64,000 nucleotides of DNA from Oscillospiraceae bacterium (GTDB lineage: Bacteria; Bacillota; Clostridia; UBA1212), in assembly GCA_015069195.1 (NCBI GenBank), contig SVJA01000001.1:202148-266147 (forward strand). Direction: 5' to 3'. This document shows positions 60,040 through 64,000 of this stretch, in pieces; the first letter of the stretch is position 1, and each line of letters starts with the position of its first letter. A model generated the notes under the pieces. That model was not told the DNA's origin and did no database searches. It worked only from the letters and a program-made list of their open reading frames with translations. The position numbers and the translations under genes are program-made.

Positions 60040-60744
60040 TTGGAACTTAAAGTAAATATGATTATTAGCGAAGAGGTGCCTGCTGAATTCAAAGTAACAG
60101 TCTCAGGTCAAACAAAAACGATAGACGGTACTGATAAAAGTGCTATATTCACTTTTGACGAAGCCGGCACATACGACATTGAATTTTCACAACAAGTAAT
60201 CGATGAATCATTTTCGTTCTCGCAGAAAATTATGTATTTATTATTTTTGCCGTTAACAGGAATTCTCTCTTTGATTCTGTTGTATGGTGAATCACCTTGG
60301 CCAATATACAAAAAAATTCATCCGTATCTGATTTCGCAGAAAATCAGCTTAACCATACAAGAAGATTTGCAGCTTAACGTAAGATATGTGCCGTCGGTTT
60401 ATAAAGCAGGATATTGGTCAAAGCCGGTTTTAATATTCTCCGAGTGCGACACGGCAGAGGAACCTGCCATCACCAAAAACGATAAAGCTTTTGATAACTG
60501 CTATTTGGAATTCAAGCGTTCATTCGGCTCAGCGTTTTTTGTAGTTGCATTATTTTTCAGTATAATAGGCATTATAGCCTTGTGTAAAAGCGATTTGGTT
60601 GCATTTGCTGTATTCATATCACTTGCAGCAATTCTTGCCGTGGTTTGCATCGTCACAATTACGGTAGTGAAAAACAAGATAAAAAAGGCAAAAGAAGAAT
60701 TTCAATGTGTGGAAGTAGGTGTAATCGAGAATGTTTTTTCTTGA
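60040..60744 (+). CDS. Unknown membrane protein, 234 aa
   Basis: Starts with a soluble beta domain (about 1-60: EVPAEFKVTVSGQTKTIDG, FTFDEAGTYDIEF), then a membrane helix pair, a second soluble stretch and two further helices (about 165-215), ending in a basic helix. Not recognised. The start is a TTG six bases after AGGGGGT; the earlier in-frame ATG at 59989 lies inside the inverted repeat and has no ribosome site. It overlaps the following small membrane gene by 14 bp. Confidence 0.7.
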   Translation: MELKVNMIISEEVPAEFKVTVSGQTKTIDGTDKSAIFTFDEAGTYDIEFSQQVIDESFSFSQKIMYLLFLPLTGILSLILLYGESPWPIYKKIHPYLISQKISLTIQEDLQLNVRYVPSVYKAGYWSKPVLIFSECDTAEEPAITKNDKAFDNCYLEFKRSFGSAFFVVALFFSIIGIIALCKSDLVAFAVFISLAAILAVVCIVTITVVKNKIKKAKEEFQCVEVGVIENVFS

Positions 60745-61033
60745 CTTGATTGTTGACATGATTATTTACGGCTGGCTTGAGTTAATGCAATGGATCATTC
60801 CGAAAAAAATAAATAAAAAAGCACAAATTGCACTTAAAGTAATAGTTTGGATTGTTTCAATAATATTACTGTTTTTTATACTTCTTGGTGTTTTTGGATT
60901 GCTTATCTCTTTGATCAGCAGTGACTTAGTTGTAAGAAAGCTCAGTTTATATTTTATCTTTATACCTCTCGGCATAAGTCTCATTCAAATTATCTTCGGA
61001 ATAGTAATACGTGCAGTAAAAAATAAGCGGTAA
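60731..61033 (+). CDS. Small membrane protein, 100 aa
   Basis: Two to three membrane helices with basic loops (PKKINKKAQ, AVKNKR). The N-terminal pattern resembles the first part of the 256-residue membrane protein at 40300. No known family. Translationally coupled to the preceding gene. Function unknown. Confidence 0.65.
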   Translation: MFFLDLIVDMIIYGWLELMQWIIPKKINKKAQIALKVIVWIVSIILLFFILLGVFGLLISLISSDLVVRKLSLYFIFIPLGISLIQIIFGIVIRAVKNKR

Positions 61034-61153
61034 TTTCAGTGTCAAACTATTGCAATATTTTAATTCAGAAGTAATAGAAAATGAAGAACTTTATTGATTT
61101 TTCAAATGAACCGAAAAAACACTGAATGTTTTTCGATTGAAAACAGTTAACTG

Positions 61154-61180
61154 AGCAGGGGCTGCTTTACAGCCCCTGCT
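61154..61180. terminator. Hairpin between convergent operons
   Basis: Perfect 11-bp arms AGCAGGGGCTG/CAGCCCCTGCT with a 5-nt loop. T-runs are weak on both sides. Confidence 0.7.
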
Positions 61181-61200
61181 CTCATATAATCAGCCATTTA

Positions 61201-61821
61201 TCATCTTATCTTCACCAATAATAACCTACCCTGTTTAACACTTATTTCAGCCGTTTCGCCCGGCAACACTTCGTTACTTATGCCGTACTGGTATTCGCAC
61301 GAAATCGACGCATTTTCAAGCGGATATTTGGCTCCTATCACAGTAATCCCCTCAGCTGTTCCGCTTATATTCAAAAGCGAAAAATATTTAAATGTACCGT
61401 CAACATACGAAACCTTATCATTCACTATTTCCATCTCGGAAAAGTCATCAACAATCTTCGCAGTTATGCCCAAAACATCAAGATATAGTAAGATTGACAC
61501 ATTACCCATAGAATGGTCAAAACGTTCACCGATAACTCCGATCAAAAGAAACTCGTCAAATCCGCGTTTCACCGCTTCTTTAACTGCAAACACAGTGTCG
61601 GTATCATCCTTTTCACGAGGCAATACAATAGTTTCCACCGATAGCATAGGGTTTTCCGACGAATCAAAGTCCCCCACTATCAAATCCGGCTTAACCGAAA
61701 GCTTTTCAGTATGGCGTGTACCGCAATCACAGCAAACGATAAAATCGCCTTCATTTATATATTCATTTATTTTTTCGTATTCTTTTATATCGGCTCCGCC
61801 GACTATGACACATTTTTTCAT
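61201..61821 (-). CDS. thiN: Thiamine pyrophosphokinase
   Basis: 206 residues. Transfers pyrophosphate from ATP to thiamine to make thiamine diphosphate, the cofactor of transketolase encoded elsewhere in this window. Motifs are CDCGTRH, PDLIVGDFDSS, the acidic EKDDTDTVFAV, GVIGERFDHSMGN, and a C-terminal beta domain. The start at 61821 has GGAG eight bases upstream; the frame is open 28 codons further but without a ribosome site. Single gene, divergent from licD. Confidence 0.93.
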   Translation of the reverse strand: MKKCVIVGGADIKEYEKINEYINEGDFIVCCDCGTRHTEKLSVKPDLIVGDFDSSENPMLSVETIVLPREKDDTDTVFAVKEAVKRGFDEFLLIGVIGERFDHSMGNVSILLYLDVLGITAKIVDDFSEMEIVNDKVSYVDGTFKYFSLLNISGTAEGITVIGAKYPLENASISCEYQYGISNEVLPGETAEISVKQGRLLLVKIR

Positions 61822-61960
61822 GAAGATAACTCCAAACAAAACTTTCAACACATATTTTTTACCACAAAAACGATATAAATTCAATGCAGATTGAAAAACA
61901 GACAAACTTATGCTAATATGTTAAAAAATTAATACTACACATTCTTTGAGGTTATATTCT

Positions 61961-62770
61961 ATGAAAAGAGAAGAACTACACGATATATTGTACGGCATTC
62001 TTTGTGCGATAGATGATGCTTGCAGAAAAGAGAACATTCCGTACTTCTTGGCAGGTGGTACAATGCTCGGAGCTATCAGACACCAAGGATTTATTCCGTG
62101 GGATGATGACGTGGATATTTCAGTATGGCGAGATTATTATCCGGCAATGAAAGAAGCTTTGATAAAGCACCTTCCGCCTCATATGAGATTGGTTGAGCCT
62201 GAGGATCTTTCACCTAATTTCTACGATTTTATCGCTCGTGTTCAGGATACCAGATATCATTGGCACGAACCAACAGAGGAAGATATCAAGTACGACAATA
62301 AGCAAAATTATATATGTGTTGATATTTTTACATCTATCGACTGCTCCGACAGTGAATTCGGAATTAAAATGTATGCTTTGAAGCAAAAGATTTTATATGG
62401 AATGGCTATGGGACATCGGGCAGATATTGACTATTCCAAATATTCTTTTATGCAGAAGTTGCAGGCAGGTATACTTTCCACCATCGGCAAGATGTTTAGG
62501 ATGGATACAATTCTTAAATGGCACAGAAAACTCAGTGCACCGAAAGGTAAAAAATACACTTATTCGTTTTGCGTAGATACGCTTCCCGGTGAGATGGGCA
62601 TTCTTAACAGATGTGAATGGTTCAGAGAAACTGTCGATAAACCTTTCCGCGACAGAATGTTCCCTGTTCCGGCAATGTATCACGAAAAACTTACTGCAAA
62701 TTACGGTGACTATATGCAGCCACCGAAAGACAAAAATGCTTACGTACAGCATATGACATTTGAAGATTAA
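61961..62770 (+). CDS. LicD-family phosphotransferase
   Basis: 269 residues. The family signature is clear: FLAGGTMLGAIRHQGFIPWDDDVDISV, where Asp residues bind metal (given here as LGAIRHQGFIPWDDDVD). LicD proteins transfer phosphocholine from CDP-choline, or a related group, to surface polysaccharides or teichoic acid. A LicC-like nucleotidyltransferase is encoded convergently 370 bp away, which supports a phosphocholine or similar decoration pathway. GAGG stands nine bases before the ATG at 61961. No signal peptide; it acts on the cytoplasmic face. Its terminator begins three bases after the stop. Confidence 0.9.
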   Translation: MKREELHDILYGILCAIDDACRKENIPYFLAGGTMLGAIRHQGFIPWDDDVDISVWRDYYPAMKEALIKHLPPHMRLVEPEDLSPNFYDFIARVQDTRYHWHEPTEEDIKYDNKQNYICVDIFTSIDCSDSEFGIKMYALKQKILYGMAMGHRADIDYSKYSFMQKLQAGILSTIGKMFRMDTILKWHRKLSAPKGKKYTYSFCVDTLPGEMGILNRCEWFRETVDKPFRDRMFPVPAMYHEKLTANYGDYMQPPKDKNAYVQHMTFED

Positions 62771-62772
62771 TA

Positions 62773-62845
62773 CAACCGTAAAAAATCACTTAAAATCCTG
62801 GTTTAGCTTACGCTAAAAAGGATTTTAAGTGATTTTTTACGGTTG
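62773..62845 (+). terminator. Long terminator hairpin of licD with nested cap
   Basis: 26-bp perfect outer arms (left 62773-62798, right 62820-62845, the right arm starting GGATTTTAAGTG). Inside is a second small hairpin TTTAGC-TTAC-GCTAAA (62802-62817). The same cap occurs in the terminator at 63070-63144 although the outer arms differ. Confidence 0.85.
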
Positions 62846-62928
62846 TTTCGATTGTTTAGGGTTTAGCTTACGCTAAAAAGGATTTTGAGTATTTTTTTCG
62901 GTTGTTCGGGCTTAGCTTATGCTAAACC
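62800..62928. repeat. Tandem copies of the TTTAGC cap and its right flank
   Basis: GGTTTAGCTTACGCTAAAAAG occurs at 62800 and again at 62860 (given as GGTTTAGC, TTAC, GCTAAAAAG), exactly 60 bp apart and followed by similar sequence (GGATTTT-A/G-AGT, CGGTTGTT). A third, divergent cap, CTTAGC-TTAT-GCTAAA, is at 62911-62926. The rest of the gap to 63069 holds nothing else that I recognise. Confidence 0.75.
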
Positions 62929-63069
62929 AAGATTTACGGCCGGTGTTTTTTTATAAATTTTCAACAATTTCCGTCACATAGTAATGGCATGCATCGAAAT
63001 TTTAGCACCACACTAAATCTAAATTTGCATATATGAAAGAATTCCGTGCCACCGACATTCCCACTGCAT

Positions 63070-63144
63070 AAAAACAAAAGAGCCGGTTTAAAAACCTTTT
63101 TAGCGTGAGCTAAACCAGGTTTTTAAACCGGCTCTTTTGTTTTT
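63070..63144 (-). terminator. Long terminator hairpin of the licC-like gene with nested cap
   Basis: 28-bp perfect outer arms (left 63070-63097, right 63117-63144) around an inner hairpin TTTAGC-GTGA-GCTAAA (63099-63114). It overlaps the stop codon of the licC-like gene and is T-rich on both outer ends. Confidence 0.85.
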
Positions 63145-64000
63145 ACATTTTATACAAAGGATCAATAGCCTTTAATTCATTGAATGTGTCAATTTCGACA
63201 ACATCTTCAAAACGACATTCGCGGACGGAAACCTGATACTCATCATGGTAGTAGACAAGCGGAACCTGTCCCCAAAGTCTTTCCTTGCCGCCGGGCTCGT
63301 TGTAAACGTGCTTTATATGTTCTACAAGTCTTGAGCCGTCATAGTCTGTCCAATATGAAATACCGACAATCTGATGACAATTTATACCGCCGATACCGAC
63401 TGTGCTGATGTAACCGTTTTTATCGAGGTGTATACACCAATCGTCTGTACGTTCAACCGGTATTCCGAGATAGTTGGAACTGTATTGATATTTTGTTATA
63501 AGTTTCGGATTTGAAAGAACCAAGTCAGCCTCTAATATATACGCGTTTCTTATCAGCGGACCTGCACATACAATAGAAGCAATGTTATTGGCTTCATTAA
63601 AAAGCGGATTCTCAATGAACTTTATCATCGGATATTTGTAGAGAAGCTGATCGAACTGTTCGCTGAGGTAACCTCTGATGACGTAGATTTCCGGAATTCC
63701 GGCTGCAATAACTGCATCCAGCAATGTGTCAATCATTCGTGTACCCTTCACACGAACGAGAGGTTTCGGAGTATTAAGGGTGAGCGGAACCATTCTGGAA
63801 CCAAAGCCTGCCGCCATAAAGATAGCTCTCTTTACGCGATAAGGTTCAAGTGCATCATAACCTTTTTCGGTAATACGGCTATCTTCTATCAAACCTTCGG
63901 CAGTTAATTCCTTTATGAGCTTGTTAACAGCTCCCACTGACATTCCAAGCTTCTGAGAAATTGCTCTCTGAGATTTTGCTGCGTCCTTTTCTGTAAGATA
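63143..64000 (-). CDS. LicC-like nucleotidyltransferase with N-terminal HTH domain (partial)
   Basis: Incomplete: the frame stays open to the window end, so the true start lies beyond 64000. The visible part begins with a winged-helix or HTH segment (KSQRAISQKLGMSVGAVNKLIKEL), followed by a nucleotidyltransferase domain: AIFMAAGFGSRMVPLT, TPKPLVRVKGTRMIDTLLDA, then EADLVLSNP and a late VVEIDTFNELKAID. This is the pattern of choline-phosphate or sugar-phosphate nucleotidyltransferases of the LicC type. With the nearby LicD-family gene, activation of phosphocholine to CDP-choline is the likely role (inference). The HTH part could give autoregulation. Ends in the nested terminator. Confidence 0.85.
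   Translation of the reverse strand, partial: YLTEKDAAKSQRAISQKLGMSVGAVNKLIKELTAEGLIEDSRITEKGYDALEPYRVKRAIFMAAGFGSRMVPLTLNTPKPLVRVKGTRMIDTLLDAVIAAGIPEIYVIRGYLSEQFDQLLYKYPMIKFIENPLFNEANNIASIVCAGPLIRNAYILEADLVLSNPKLITKYQYSSNYLGIPVERTDDWCIHLDKNGYISTVGIGGINCHQIVGISYWTDYDGSRLVEHIKHVYNEPGGKERLWGQVPLVYYHDEYQVSVRECRFEDVVEIDTFNELKAIDPLYKM

Noticed and set aside
62800-62928. CRISPR-like array
   Set aside because: Only two full copies plus one divergent one, and the spaces between are similar to each other rather than unique. They belong to terminator-type palindromes.

Overview
The window looks like the chromosome of a low-GC, strictly anaerobic Firmicute of the class Clostridia, probably a gut organism related to Ruminococcaceae/Oscillospirales (an inference). 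Supporting signs are strong AGGAGG-type ribosome binding sites, frequent TTG starts, an oxygen-sensitive class III ribonucleotide reductase with NrdR boxes, a transketolase split into two subunits, ECF-type vitamin uptake, surface proteins with InlB-like repeats and sortase-like tails, and many enzymes acting on glucans and galactosides. No phage, plasmid, CRISPR array or insertion sequence is visible.

Layout. 1-7.6 kb: thymidylate synthase, a GH94 glycoside phosphorylase, and a TetR regulator co-transcribed with a large secreted GH13-like protein whose catalytic residues look degraded. Two copies of an unidentified ~130-nt intergenic element lie here. 7.8-13.7 kb: a five-gene minus-strand operon of two large wall- or membrane-anchored repeat proteins followed by three small proteins I do not recognise. 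13.9-23 kb: yebC, then an 8.3-kb cyclic beta-1,2-glucan synthase (GT84 plus GH94). 23-30 kb: a surface-glycan set with a flippase-like membrane protein, tRNA-Lys, a HAD phosphatase, two GT87-like membrane glycosyltransferases (one fused to a GtrA domain) and a secreted PIG-L/LmbE deacetylase. 30-32.5 kb: pentose phosphate operon (rpiB, tktN, tktC). 32.6-39.7 kb: a Ca2+ P-type ATPase, a flavin reductase-like protein, nrdD, nrdG and an endo/exonuclease/phosphatase-family protein. 39.7-43.2 kb: three membrane proteins, a five-tRNA cluster (Val-Asp-Phe-Gly-Cys), tRNA-Gln and a DUF421 protein. 43.3-47 kb: an alpha-galactosidase family (GH36)/galM operon divergent from an XRE regulator. 47-48.5 kb: a CofE-like ligase behind a terminator-containing leader. 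48.6-50.5 kb: an ABC-2 exporter. 50.5-51.9 kb: a cobalamin riboswitch, a DUF4430 lipoprotein and an ECF S component. 51.9-56 kb: an alanine/sodium symporter, and L-rhamnose isomerase divergent from an AraC regulator. 56-61 kb: a lipoprotein and a GntR(YtrA)-ABC operon with small membrane proteins. 61-64 kb: thiamine pyrophosphokinase, LicD and a LicC-like nucleotidyltransferase with an HTH domain (cut by the window end).

Themes. Much of the window concerns carbohydrate handling and the cell surface: glucan synthesis and phosphorolysis, alpha-galactoside and rhamnose use, lipid-linked glycosylation, probable phosphocholine decoration, and anchored adhesin-like proteins. Regulation is readable in several places: a palindrome at the TetR promoter, a GntR operator on the start site of its own operon, tandem NrdR boxes, a CRP-like palindrome, a LacI-like palindrome before the glucan synthase, a cobalamin riboswitch and an unassigned attenuator-like leader. 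The least explained features are that leader (48.35-48.5 kb), the paired terminators with an identical cap around licD/licC (62.8-63.15 kb), the repeated element near 1 and 3.5 kb, the apparent GH13 pseudoenzyme, and the surface-protein operon with its three unknown proteins.
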